Shown in pieces: positions 17,345-25,361 of a DNA stretch of 64,000 bases. The notes under the pieces were generated by a model, which saw only the letters and a program-made list of their open reading frames with translations, searched no databases and was not told the origin of the DNA. Within the stretch, counting starts at the first letter, position 1. Every line of letters begins with the position of its first letter. Source of the stretch: Streptococcus parasanguinis (GTDB taxonomy: Bacteria; Bacillota; Bacilli; Lactobacillales; Streptococcaceae); contig NZ_CP134147.1 in NCBI RefSeq assembly GCF_032163505.1, forward strand, positions 1,144,501 through 1,208,500, read 5' to 3'. The position numbers and the translations under genes are program-made.

Positions 17345-18523
17345 TTATTTTTCCATAAAGGCCTTGAGGCGGCGAACAGCTTCTTTCAGGGTATCCAAAT
17401 CTGTCGCATAAGACAAGCGAACATTTTCAGGGGCACCAAAGCCAGCTCCCGTTACTAAAGCAACCTCTGCTTCTTCTAAAATTGCTGTAGTAAATTCCGT
17501 CACATCTGTATACCCCTTCATCTCCATGGCCTTCTTGACATTTGGGAAAAGATAGAAGGCTCCTTGAGGTTTGATGGCTTCAAAACCAGGTACTTCATTC
17601 AACAAAGGATAAATAGTATTCAAGCGCTCTTCAAAAGCTTGGCGCATGATCTCAATAGAAGATTGATCTCCTGTGAGGGCTTCGATTGCGGCATATTGGG
17701 AAACGGTCGTTAAGTTGGAAGTTGTTTGGCTGATCACCTTGGCCATAGCTCCGATAATCTCAGGATCTCCTACAGCAAAACCAACCCGCCAACCAGTCAT
17801 AGCATAGGTTTTAGAAACTCCGTTAATCACGATAGTTTGCTTGCGAATCGCTTCTGATAAGCTAGAAATTGGCGTAAAGGTGTTGCCATTATAGACCAAT
17901 CGACCATAGATATCGTCTGCCAAAATCAAGATATCATGCTCGACAGCCCAGTTTCCGATTGCTTCGAGTTCTTCTTTACTGTAGATCATCCCTGTTGGAT
18001 TGGATGGCGAATTCAGCAAGACAACCTTGGTCTTGTCTGTCCGTGCTGCTTCCAGTTGCTCTACCGTTGCCTTGAAGTGATTTTCTTCTGTTGTTTGGAA
18101 AGTAACAGGTGTGCCTTCTACCATCTTAATCTGGTCTACATAAGAAACCCAGCATGGGGTTGGAATAATGACTTCATCTCCTGGATTGATGACAGAAGTA
18201 AAGAAGGCATAGAGGATAAACTTAGCACCAGTACCGACCACAACCTCATTTCGGTTCACTGCATAGCCATAAAACTCTTTCATATAGTCGCTAATGGCAT
18301 CCTTCAATTCTGGAAGTCCAGATGCGACCGTATAAAAGCTAGCGCGACCATCCTCAATGGATGCGACTGCTGCTTCTTGAATATTTTTTGGAGTCGCAAA
18401 GTCAGGTTGACCCAGGGTCAAACTTAAGATATCACGACCTTCTGCCGCCAAAGCTTTGGCACGCGCATTTGCAGCCAAGGTCACACTTTCTTCCATTTCC
18501 AAAACACGATTTGATAATTTCAT
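17345..18523 (-). CDS. aspB: Aspartate/aromatic-type aminotransferase (class I)
   Basis: A 392-residue PLP enzyme converting oxaloacetate and glutamate to aspartate and 2-oxoglutarate. Key features are NSPSNPTGMIYS (substrate-binding region), DDIYGRL, and SKTYAMTGWRVGFAVG with the PLP-binding lysine and the following arginine. Length is standard for the AspB subgroup. It follows the YpmB-like gene with 16 bases between and GAGGAAATATG-type ribosome site. Synteny with asnS supports an aspartate role. Confidence 0.93.
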   Translation of the reverse strand: MKLSNRVLEMEESVTLAANARAKALAAEGRDILSLTLGQPDFATPKNIQEAAVASIEDGRASFYTVASGLPELKDAISDYMKEFYGYAVNRNEVVVGTGAKFILYAFFTSVINPGDEVIIPTPCWVSYVDQIKMVEGTPVTFQTTEENHFKATVEQLEAARTDKTKVVLLNSPSNPTGMIYSKEELEAIGNWAVEHDILILADDIYGRLVYNGNTFTPISSLSEAIRKQTIVINGVSKTYAMTGWRVGFAVGDPEIIGAMAKVISQTTSNLTTVSQYAAIEALTGDQSSIEIMRQAFEERLNTIYPLLNEVPGFEAIKPQGAFYLFPNVKKAMEMKGYTDVTEFTTAILEEAEVALVTGAGFGAPENVRLSYATDLDTLKEAVRRLKAFMEK

Positions 18524-18539
18524 ATTTCCTCCTCAAATC

Positions 18540-19028
18540 TTAAAAAACACCGGTGACTTTCCCAGTCTTGAAATCCACCACATAATAAGAGCTCCCAGCC
18601 TTGACTTCCCAGATCGGTTTGCCTTTAAAGCGTCCAAAAGTGACACGATCAATCGTGTCCTGACTCTTTTCTTTGACGACGGAAGCTGCCTCTTTGGAAC
18701 TAACTCCTTCTTTCAAAGGGTAGGTATAGACTGCATCATCCGCCTGCGCCACCAAAACCGCTAGATCTTGCCCCTCTTGGTCCTTGCCAATGAAGGAAAG
18801 ATACGCTTCTTTGCCATGAAAGAAACTTTCCGTCTCAATGGTCGCAATCGAAGAGTGAGACAGAGCTATTTTTCTTGCTTGCGCCATTTGATCCTGCAAG
18901 CGATCTGAAGTTTTTTCAGCAAGAAATAGCCAAGAAAAAAGGACCGTCAACACTAAGATACAGATTCCTATTATATGTTGCCATATGATAAAAAGATTAT
19001 TTTTCTGTTTCACTCCCTCATTATACAC
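18540..19028 (-). CDS. DUF5590 (YpmB-like) membrane-anchored protein
   Basis: A protein of about 162 residues with one N-terminal membrane span (IGICILVLTVLFSWLFLAE) and an extracytoplasmic PepSY-like/DUF5590 region ending in YYVVDFKTGKVTGVF. There is no ATG start: possible starts are GTG at 19037, GTG at 19028 (AGGTGG five bases before, chosen) and GTG at 19013. The gene order with aspB and asnS matches B. subtilis ypmB. Function unknown; secreted PepSY-type domains are often thought to modulate peptidases. Confidence 0.75.
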   Translation of the reverse strand: MYNEGVKQKNNLFIIWQHIIGICILVLTVLFSWLFLAEKTSDRLQDQMAQARKIALSHSSIATIETESFFHGKEAYLSFIGKDQEGQDLAVLVAQADDAVYTYPLKEGVSSKEAASVVKEKSQDTIDRVTFGRFKGKPIWEVKAGSSYYVVDFKTGKVTGVF

Positions 19029-19110
19029 CAAAGCCACCTAGAATTCTATAGATTTTCAAGAAAGAATTGTTACTAATATTTCATACCTGTTACAATGTTT
19101 TAGTATAAAA

Positions 19111-19244
19111 TTGTTTGATAAACAAAGTAAAATTAACACCTTTGCTATCATTTGTTCATAGTTTAATAAATTTGTCACAATTTTGTAACTAATTTGAAAA
19201 TAAAATTAAACGACAGAAATACTATTTATTGATAAAATATAGAT
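19111..19244 (+). promoter_or_regulatory. marR upstream region with palindrome and start-adjacent -10 box
   Basis: TTGTTT-GAT-AAACAA (19111-19125) is a candidate MarR-type site. The extended -10 box TGATAAAAT (19230-19238) ends six bases before the ATG at 19245 and there is no Shine-Dalgarno, so the mRNA would begin at or next to the start codon. Confidence 0.5.
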
Positions 19245-19691
19245 ATGGAAAATTTAAAGAGATTATTCAAAGAAGCAAACGTAGATTTAAAAACCATGAT
19301 CGTCTTCCACAAGGCAGAACGATTGATCCGTGCGTCTGAGGCTCATATCTTTAAAAAGCACCAGTTGACACCAACTCAATTCTCTGTACTTGAAACCTTG
19401 TACAGCAAAGGCGATCTTCGCATTCAAGATCTGATTGATAGCATTCTTGCGACCTCTGGAAATATGACTGTGGTTATTCGCAATATGGTCCGTGATGGTT
19501 GGATTACACGCGAAACCGATCCAGAAGACCGCCGTGCTTATCTTGTATCTATTACAGATGCCGGTCGTAAAAAGATCGAAGAAGCTCTTCCAGATCATAT
19601 CAAAAATATTCAACGCTTGATGCAAGTCTTTAATAGCGGCGAGCAAGCTGAGTTGACAGAACTCTTGAAGAAATTCAAACATATCGCCTAA
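19245..19691 (+). CDS. MarR-family transcriptional regulator
   Basis: A 148-residue winged-helix regulator. The helix-turn-helix region LTPTQFSVLETLYSKGDLRIQDLIDS is followed by the wing DRRAYLVSITDAGRKKIEEA with the conserved DRR...V.LT pattern; flanking helices form the dimer domain. It is monocistronic with its own terminator, and convergent with yaaA. No obvious target gene is adjacent on the same strand; the divergent YpmB-like gene or distant genes could be controlled, and it may autoregulate. It is predicted to be translated from a leaderless mRNA. Confidence 0.88.
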   Translation: MENLKRLFKEANVDLKTMIVFHKAERLIRASEAHIFKKHQLTPTQFSVLETLYSKGDLRIQDLIDSILATSGNMTVVIRNMVRDGWITRETDPEDRRAYLVSITDAGRKKIEEALPDHIKNIQRLMQVFNSGEQAELTELLKKFKHIA

Positions 19692-19714
19692 GCCTACTGC
19701 TCAAGACGATTCTG

Positions 19715-19742
19715 ACTCCAAAATCCTCTATTTTGGAGTTTT
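19715..19742 (+). terminator. Terminator of marR
   Basis: ACTCCAAAA (19715-19723) pairs with TTTTGGAGT (19731-19739), then TTTC. Confidence 0.75.
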
Positions 19743-19773
19743 CATCGTACATTCTCTTTATCTAACAGATCAA

Positions 19774-19807
19774 AAAAATATTCCTGACGCTTCTCAGGAA
19801 TATTTTT
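19774..19807 (-). terminator. Bidirectional terminator at the end of yaaA
   Basis: AAAATATTCCTGA pairs with TCAGGAATATTTTT; A and T tracts flank both sides. Confidence 0.8.
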
Positions 19808-19809
19808 AT

Positions 19810-20535
19810 TTATTCTTTCACAAAGACCCATTCTTTCTCTTGCGATAAGTCCTCACGATAAGAGAAACCTGCTACTTCTAATGATTTCAGATTTTCTAGG
19901 TGGGTGATTTCTTCCTTCATCATAGCTGTCACCATGGCCCCACGTGCTTTCTTTGAAATCGTTGAGTGAATCTTTAGTGTCCCACCACGATTCTCCATGA
20001 ATTTGATCCGAATCATTCGCTCACGAATAGCTTTTGAGAAGACCTGTTCAAACTCAGAGGACAAGAGAGATAAGATCTGTTCTTCACCCTCTACTGCCTG
20101 ATCATAGTCCTCTTTCCAAAGTGCCTTTAGAGATTTTCCAGCTGGTTTTAGCTTCATCATAAAATCCAAGCGATGGGGAGCAATCCCTTCATAGGCAGGT
20201 AGTACACCGTATAAAGCAGTCGTGATCAACAAATGCTCTTGCAGATAAGCCTGCTCTTTTTCGGATAAGTCTTGACGCTCGATACTACGATACATAAGGC
20301 CATCAAACAGTTCCAAAGCAGGATAGGTTTTAGCACTCCCAGCTAACAGAGCCTCAATTCTTTCCTTTTCTACTAGGGCTCTTTCCTCTGAGATACCGTA
20401 AAAGGAAGCTAATTCTTCTAGGGAGAATGCCTTCAAAGCTTGGAGGATGGTTTTTGTCTTCTCTGACAAGGGTTGGGGCTCGACGATACGAGCCTGTTCG
20501 TTCAGTTCTTTGGCGGATGGAATTAATAGTTTCAT
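19810..20535 (-). CDS. yaaA: Peroxide stress protein YaaA (UPF0246)
   Basis: A 241-residue protein of the YaaA/UPF0246 family, starting MKLLIPSAKELNEQAR, with conserved segments LFDGLMYRSIE, RLDFMMKLKPAGKSL and ISKKARGAMV. In E. coli YaaA lowers free iron and oxidative DNA damage during peroxide stress; streptococci, which make H2O2, would benefit similarly. No Shine-Dalgarno lies before the ATG at 20535; the -10 box TACAAT (20542-20547) ends six bases before it, predicting a leaderless transcript. Its promoter overlaps the divergent DUF1836 gene promoter. Confidence 0.92.
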   Translation of the reverse strand: MKLLIPSAKELNEQARIVEPQPLSEKTKTILQALKAFSLEELASFYGISEERALVEKERIEALLAGSAKTYPALELFDGLMYRSIERQDLSEKEQAYLQEHLLITTALYGVLPAYEGIAPHRLDFMMKLKPAGKSLKALWKEDYDQAVEGEEQILSLLSSEFEQVFSKAIRERMIRIKFMENRGGTLKIHSTISKKARGAMVTAMMKEEITHLENLKSLEVAGFSYREDLSQEKEWVFVKE

Positions 20536-20541
20536 AGGTCT

Positions 20542-20595
20542 ATTGTACCATATTTTTCAAATTTTCTTGACAGGAGTTTTTATTAATGTTATTAT
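20542..20595. promoter_or_regulatory. Back-to-back promoters of yaaA and the DUF1836 gene
   Basis: Rightward: TTGACA (20567-20572), 17 bases, TATTAT (20590-20595). Leftward: extended -10 TGGTACAAT (20542-20550 on the minus strand). Both -10 boxes end exactly six bases before the respective ATG codons (20602 and 20535). Confidence 0.7.
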
Positions 20596-20601
20596 CTAGT
20601 T

Positions 20602-21102
20602 ATGAAAACTAGATTAAAGAAAGGTGAAGATTTAGTGTCCACTTTTTCCTATCCAACGTGGGAGCAACTGCCTGAGCTAGACCTCTATCTCGATCAGGTC
20701 CTACTTTATGTCAATAAAACCTGTGCACCTGTTCTCTCTTCTTCAGACAAGGGCTTGACGGCTGCCATGATCAACAATTACGTAAAACATGGCTATGTCG
20801 AAAAACCAGATAAGAAGAAATACCAGCGTAGACAGGTGGCTCGCTTGATCGCTATTAAAACCTTAAAAACGGTCTTTTCTATTCAGGAGATCGCTTCTAC
20901 CTTAAATTTCTTGCAGGACCAGGCGAGTTCAGATCTTCTCTATAATAGCTTTGTCGCTTATCTCAATGAGCAAAAAGAGCCGATCGCTCCCATCATTCGC
21001 TCTGCCTGTCAGACAGTTCAACTTTATCTTGAAACCCTTTCTTATATTCAACCAGCAACAACGGAGGAAGAAACTGATGAATTACACCATGAAACTAAGT
21101 AA
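20602..21102 (+). CDS. DUF1836 protein
   Basis: A 166-residue soluble protein with the DUF1836 pattern: TFSYPTWEQLPELDLYLDQV, LTAAMINNYVKHGYVEKPDKKKYQRRQVARL and IQEIASTLNF. The middle looks like a MerR-like winged helix, so a DNA-binding role is plausible but untested. Start choice is open: the ATG at 20602 coincides with the predicted transcription start (leaderless), while GTG at 20635 has AAAGGTGA in front and would give 155 residues. Its 3' end overlaps the hemolysin III gene by 26 bases, so the two are co-translated. Confidence 0.78.
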   Translation: MKTRLKKGEDLVSTFSYPTWEQLPELDLYLDQVLLYVNKTCAPVLSSSDKGLTAAMINNYVKHGYVEKPDKKKYQRRQVARLIAIKTLKTVFSIQEIASTLNFLQDQASSDLLYNSFVAYLNEQKEPIAPIIRSACQTVQLYLETLSYIQPATTEEETDELHHETK

Positions 21103-21724
21103 AAAATTATCCTTTGGAGAAGAGATCGCCAATAGCGTAACCCATGCTGTTGGCGCCCTCCTCATGTTGATCCTGCTTCCGATTTCAGCAGTCTATAGCT
21201 TTGAGCAACACGGTCTTCTCAGTGCTTTTGGGACTTCTATCTTTGTGATCAGTCTCTTTTTGATGTTTCTGTCTTCGACCGTCTACCATGCTATGTCTTA
21301 CGATTCACCTCAAAAGTATGTGCTTCGTATTATCGACCATTCCATGATCTACATTGCGATCGCAGGTAGTTACACACCAGTCGTCCTTACCTTGATGAAC
21401 AACTGGATGGGCTACAGCATTATCTTGATCCAATGGGGGACCACCATCTTTGGTATTCTTTACAAAATCTTTGCCAAAAAAGTCAATGAAAAGTTCAGTC
21501 TCGCTCTTTACTTGATCATGGGCTGGTTGGTCATCTTTATTATTCCCCAAATCGTTAGCCAAACCAATCCGATCTTCTGGGGGCTCATGCTCATGGGCGG
21601 CCTGTGCTACACGGTTGGAGCTGGCTTTTATGCTAAGAAAAAACCATACTTCCACATGATTTGGCACCTCTTCATCCTGGCAGCTTCTTCTCTTCAGTAT
21701 TTAGCCATCGTTTACTTTATGTAA
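21077..21724 (+). CDS. Hemolysin III / PAQR-family membrane protein
   Basis: A protein of 215 residues starting MNYTMKLSKKLSFGEEIANS, with seven membrane spans. The ATG at 21077 follows GGAGGA and is preferred to an earlier in-frame ATG at 20951 that would lie inside the DUF1836 gene. Conserved TrhA/YqfA residues are present: NSVTHAVGA, SSTVYHAM, RIIDHSMIYIAIAGSYTP and FHMIWHLFILAAS, with Ser and three His that bind metal in PAQR receptors. In E. coli the family links to membrane-energy homeostasis; haemolysis is a historic label. Confidence 0.9.
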   Translation: MNYTMKLSKKLSFGEEIANSVTHAVGALLMLILLPISAVYSFEQHGLLSAFGTSIFVISLFLMFLSSTVYHAMSYDSPQKYVLRIIDHSMIYIAIAGSYTPVVLTLMNNWMGYSIILIQWGTTIFGILYKIFAKKVNEKFSLALYLIMGWLVIFIIPQIVSQTNPIFWGLMLMGGLCYTVGAGFYAKKKPYFHMIWHLFILAASSLQYLAIVYFM

Positions 21725-21731
21725 TACGCTC

Positions 21732-21755
21732 ACCACTCTTATGAGTGGTTTTTTT
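21732..21755 (+). terminator. Terminator of the DUF1836-hemolysin III operon
   Basis: ACCACTC pairs with GAGTGGT, then TTTTTT. Confidence 0.85.
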
Positions 21756-21802
21756 GTGATTTTTTCTGTACAATAGAAAAAAACTGTATGGGGACAGTCA
21801 GG

Positions 21803-23092
21803 ATGAAGACGAGCAAATACCAAAAAATTATTCATGTTCTAAAAAAAGCCATTCAAGATGGAGAACTGGAAACTGGACAGAAAATTCCTTCTGTTCGTCA
21901 GTTAGCCAGTCAATTTTCTTGTAGTAAGGACACGGTGCAACGGGCCTTGCTGGACTTGACTTACCAGCACTTCCTCTATGCTAAGCCTCAAAGTGGCTAC
22001 TATGTTTTGGAGCAAGAACCTAATCGACATGAAGATCTTCCACTAAAATTAGAGAAAGACCGCAACCAGGCTTTCGAGGACTTCCGGACCTGTATCAATG
22101 AAACCTTGATTGGACGGGAGAATTATCTCTTTAATAACTTTTCGGATCAAGCAGGCTTACTCGAAGTACGCCAATCAATTCAAGGCTTATTAAAGGAAGA
22201 AGGTATTTATACGACTGCAGATCAGATTGTTTTGACTGCTGGTACCCAGCAGGCGCTCAATATCCTCAGCCAGATTGACTTTCCCAATAAAAAATCTCAG
22301 ATCTTGATCGAGCAACCGACTTATCATCGGATGAATCAACTCTTAGATTCGCAGCAACTTTCCTACCGTACCATTCAACGTAATTTAACGGGGATTGATC
22401 TCGAGGAACTTGAAGAGATTTTCAAAAGTGGCCATATCAAATTCTTCTACACGATCCCCCGTTTTCACTATCCGCTCGGTCATAGCTATTCGACCAAGCA
22501 GAAAGAAGCGATCTTGCAACTAGCTGACCAATATGATGTCTACCTTGTTGAGGACGACTACCTTGGAGATCTTGATGGCAGCAATGCCCCTTCTTTTCAT
22601 TATTTGGATCAAAAGGACCGGGTCATCTATATCAAATCTTTTTCGACCAATCTCTTTTCTGCTCTTCGCATCACTTCCATGATCCTTCCCCAAGACCTTC
22701 TTAAGCCGGTCTTGACCTATAAGACAATTCTGGACTATGATAGCAATCTAATCATGCAAAAGGCCTTGAGTCTCTACATTGATAACGGTATGTATCTGAC
22801 CAATAAAAAGCGACTTCTAGCCAGAAAAAAAGAGGAAGAAGAAAGATTGAAGACCTTGATGGATCAGTCTTCTCTTCTCCCTCATCTGACCCTGACCCAC
22901 GATGGGATCCTTCTAGAACTCAGCCAAGTTCAATCCCTTGCTGCCTTAAAACACAGTGGACTCCCGCTTGATTTCTTTGAAGCAGCCTACATCGCTTCTT
23001 GTCCTTATCAACTCGCTAAGATCAAATCTGCAGATGTGGCCAATGTTCTACCAAAACTTACAACTTTTTTTGAAAGAGAAACCCTCGTATAA
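21803..23092 (+). CDS. MocR/GntR-type regulator with aminotransferase-like domain
   Basis: A 429-residue protein: GntR winged helix at 1-70 (LETGQKIPSVRQLASQFSCSKDTVQRALLDL) fused to a fold-type I aminotransferase-like domain. The ATG at 21803 is preferred to 21788 because GGGG lies at usable distance. The cofactor region keeps VEDDYLGDLDG, but where MocR proteins normally carry the PLP lysine (FSK), this one reads SFSTNLFSALR, with Thr282. It may therefore sense a ligand without forming an internal aldimine. It is monocistronic; its target is unknown, since neighbours are a hemolysin III gene and an unrelated small protein. Confidence 0.85.
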   Translation: MKTSKYQKIIHVLKKAIQDGELETGQKIPSVRQLASQFSCSKDTVQRALLDLTYQHFLYAKPQSGYYVLEQEPNRHEDLPLKLEKDRNQAFEDFRTCINETLIGRENYLFNNFSDQAGLLEVRQSIQGLLKEEGIYTTADQIVLTAGTQQALNILSQIDFPNKKSQILIEQPTYHRMNQLLDSQQLSYRTIQRNLTGIDLEELEEIFKSGHIKFFYTIPRFHYPLGHSYSTKQKEAILQLADQYDVYLVEDDYLGDLDGSNAPSFHYLDQKDRVIYIKSFSTNLFSALRITSMILPQDLLKPVLTYKTILDYDSNLIMQKALSLYIDNGMYLTNKKRLLARKKEEEERLKTLMDQSSLLPHLTLTHDGILLELSQVQSLAALKHSGLPLDFFEAAYIASCPYQLAKIKSADVANVLPKLTTFFERETLV

Positions 23093-23110
23093 ACTATACG
23101 AGGGTCTTTC
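23081..23110. terminator. Terminator overlapping the MocR stop
   Basis: ACCCTCGTATA pairs with TATACGAGGGT; the first arm contains the last codons of the gene. TCTTTCTT follows. It also ends the convergent small gene at 23111. Confidence 0.75.
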
Positions 23111-23359
23111 TTATTTCTTTAATTGCTCATAAAGAAGTTTGGCATTTTGAAGACCGATTCGATAATCGAGACGAATCAGGCGAATCGCTTCCATCTCTGG
23201 TTCTTTGAGGTACTTCTCTCTTTGTTCCTTAGAAATACTACCTGATTTTAGAAGATAGTGGGTGAATTGATTTCTGACTTTATTGAGCTCAACTTGAAGA
23301 GTGAAATAGAGTCCAAATAAGACAATCACAACTCCCATCAGGATCAGATCGTTTGACAT
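23111..23359 (-). CDS. Small single-span membrane protein, unknown function
   Basis: An 82-residue protein beginning MSNDLILMGVVIVLFGLYF: an N-terminal membrane span followed by a charged, probably helical cytoplasmic tail ending RIGLQNAKLLYEQLKK. The ATG at 23359 has GGGAG nine bases upstream and is preferred to 23407. The tail contains KEQREKYLKEPEMEAIRLIRLDYRIGL, whose pattern is regular and suggests a real conserved protein, but no family was recognised. It stands alone between a MocR gene and a repeat. Confidence 0.65.
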   Translation of the reverse strand: MSNDLILMGVVIVLFGLYFTLQVELNKVRNQFTHYLLKSGSISKEQREKYLKEPEMEAIRLIRLDYRIGLQNAKLLYEQLKK

Positions 23360-23420
23360 GGTGTATGCTCCCTTTTTCAGTTCTTTTCTATATTTTACAG
23401 CTTTCAAGATAGAAAAACAA

Positions 23421-23596
23421 GAGGCTGGGACAAAAGTCCTAGCCTTTCAATTGTTTTTGGATTGTCGAGCAAGACGCAGTGGTTGAGTGGGCTCTACTAC
23501 GCTGATTTCATCAGCTTTTACAGCCCTACTCAACTGTGCGGAGGTGGGACGACGAAATCGAATTCTAACGAATTACCGATTTCTGTCCCACTCTCC
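23421..23596 (+). repeat. About 176-bp structured repeat B, copy 1
   Basis: It runs from GAGGCTGGGACA to TGTCCCACTCTC, whose ends pair (TGGGACA/TGTCCCA). Inside, GTTGAGTGGGCT pairs with AGCCCTACTCAAC, GCTGAT with ATCAGC, and AAATCG with CGATTT. A near-identical inverted copy is at 29221-29398 with about four differences. It fills the gap between the small gene and the ABC exporter; short frames inside are not genes. Confidence 0.9.
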
Positions 23597-23606
23597 TTGT
23601 TTGTCC

Positions 23607-25361
23607 TTATTTCATCATACCGGCCTGGAGGTCATACATTTTCTTATACGTTCCTCCTAGAGCAATGAGTTGATCGTGATTGCCCGATTCGATGATTTTT
23701 CCTTTATCGAGAACATAGATGCAATCGGCATCTTGGATGGTAGAAAGGCGATGGGCAATGGCAATGGTTGTCCGCCCTTGGCGCATCTTCTTCAGAGAAT
23801 TTTGGATCATCTCTTCCGTCTCTTGGTCGATATTGGCAGTGGCCTCATCCAAAATGAGGATCTTAGGCTGGGCAGCAATGGTCCGGGCAAAAGCCAGAAG
23901 CTGACGCTGACCAGTCGATAAGGTAGAACCCCGCTCTGTTACCGGATGATCATAGCCACCAGGTAGACTCTCAATAAAGTCTGCTACATCCACAAATGCA
24001 GCTGCTTGTCGGATTTCCTCATCTGTCAGTTCTTCATGATACATTCGGATATTAGAAGCAATGGTTCCATGATAGAGGAAGGGTTCCTGCAACACTAGAC
24101 CAATGGACTTGCGCAAGGCTTCCTGGCTGTAGTCCTTGATATCCTGTCCATCAATCAAGATCTGGCCACGATCAAATTCATAAAAGCGCATGAAGAGATT
24201 GATAATAGAGGATTTACCAGAACCAGTATGGCCAACAAAAGCGATGGTTTGTCCGTTTTTGACCTCAAAGGAGATCTCTTTTAGGACATCCCGTTTGCCA
24301 TCATAAGAAAAAGATACATGCTCAAAACGAATATCCCCCCGCTCAATTTCTTTCAGGCTACCAGCTTGCTTGGGCTCATAGTCGTCTCGATCCATCATTT
24401 CAAAGACACGACCTGCAGAAATGGTTGAGGTCTGCAAGGTAGCAAAGTTCTGCGTAACATCAATCAAGGGTTGGAAAAGCTGGCTAACATACTGGATAAA
24501 GGCATAGATAAGACCGGCTGTAAAGCCAGAGTTACGCCAATTTAAGCCGAAAAAGGTTAGAATAACCGCATAAGCCAGGACCTGTAACAGGGTCATAGCT
24601 GGCCTCAAAAAGAGGGAATTGACATCTACAGATCGGTTGGCATAGTCCAAATGTTCCCCATTAATCTGTTCGAATTCATCCGTCAAGCGCTTTTCTTGAC
24701 GAAAGGCCTGCACGATCCGCATTCCTTCAATGGATTCCGATAATTTCACATTGATATCTGATAATTTTTGTCGGGTCATCTTGACCAAGCGATTGGATAA
24801 CTTGCGATAGAGACGGATGGAAAACCAAATGATGGGAAGAAAAGGCAGGATCCAAATGGTCAAATGCCAGTCCAAGCTAAACATGGTTACCAGGGTGACT
24901 AGAAAGAGTAAAAAGGATGAAACCAGGCTTGAAAAGACCGTAGAAAACATATCTGCGACTGCCTGGGTATCATTGGTCACTCGAGAAACAATCGAACCTG
25001 CTGCTGTCTGGTCATAAAAGGACATACCCAGCCTTTGAAGATTTTGGAAAATATCTAGACGAATGTCTCTTACGATAGAATTGGATACACGCGCAAAGGT
25101 TAACTGACTCAGATAAGTTGCCAGCACGCGCCCAATGAATAACCCATAGTAGAGAATCAAAAACTGAAAAGCTGTCAGAACTGGTGAGCCTGCTTCTGTT
25201 GGATCCACTAGGTGGTCAATATACCAGCGAGCTGCAAGAGGGATCGCCGTCAATAACAGACTAGTTAGAAAGGTAAAGGCTAAGGCTAGGGCTGTTAACC
25301 ATTTATAACACCACATGTAAGTCAAGAGCCGCTTCATAACATGAGCTTCAGATGTTTTCAT
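23607..25361 (-). CDS. Heterodimeric ABC exporter subunit (LmrD/YheH-like)
   Basis: A 584-residue half exporter with a six-span domain and nucleotide-binding domain: Walker A GHTGSGKSS (~375-383), Walker B KILILDEATANID with catalytic Glu, and signature LSTGQRQ lacking the second canonical Gly. The partner at 25348-27102 has Asp in Walker B and a normal LSGGQ signature, so the pair forms one active and one degenerate ATP site as in LmrCD and BmrCD multidrug exporters. The gene starts 14 bases inside the partner's 3' end. It is the second heterodimeric exporter in the window; the two pairs are clearly different in sequence. Confidence 0.88.
   Translation of the reverse strand: MKTSEAHVMKRLLTYMWCYKWLTALALAFTFLTSLLLTAIPLAARWYIDHLVDPTEAGSPVLTAFQFLILYYGLFIGRVLATYLSQLTFARVSNSIVRDIRLDIFQNLQRLGMSFYDQTAAGSIVSRVTNDTQAVADMFSTVFSSLVSSFLLFLVTLVTMFSLDWHLTIWILPFLPIIWFSIRLYRKLSNRLVKMTRQKLSDINVKLSESIEGMRIVQAFRQEKRLTDEFEQINGEHLDYANRSVDVNSLFLRPAMTLLQVLAYAVILTFFGLNWRNSGFTAGLIYAFIQYVSQLFQPLIDVTQNFATLQTSTISAGRVFEMMDRDDYEPKQAGSLKEIERGDIRFEHVSFSYDGKRDVLKEISFEVKNGQTIAFVGHTGSGKSSIINLFMRFYEFDRGQILIDGQDIKDYSQEALRKSIGLVLQEPFLYHGTIASNIRMYHEELTDEEIRQAAAFVDVADFIESLPGGYDHPVTERGSTLSTGQRQLLAFARTIAAQPKILILDEATANIDQETEEMIQNSLKKMRQGRTTIAIAHRLSTIQDADCIYVLDKGKIIESGNHDQLIALGGTYKKMYDLQAGMMK

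Noticed and set aside
23462..23668. A 68-codon frame inside repeat B
   Set aside because: It lies in a structured repeat, lacks a ribosome site and is cut differently in the other copies.
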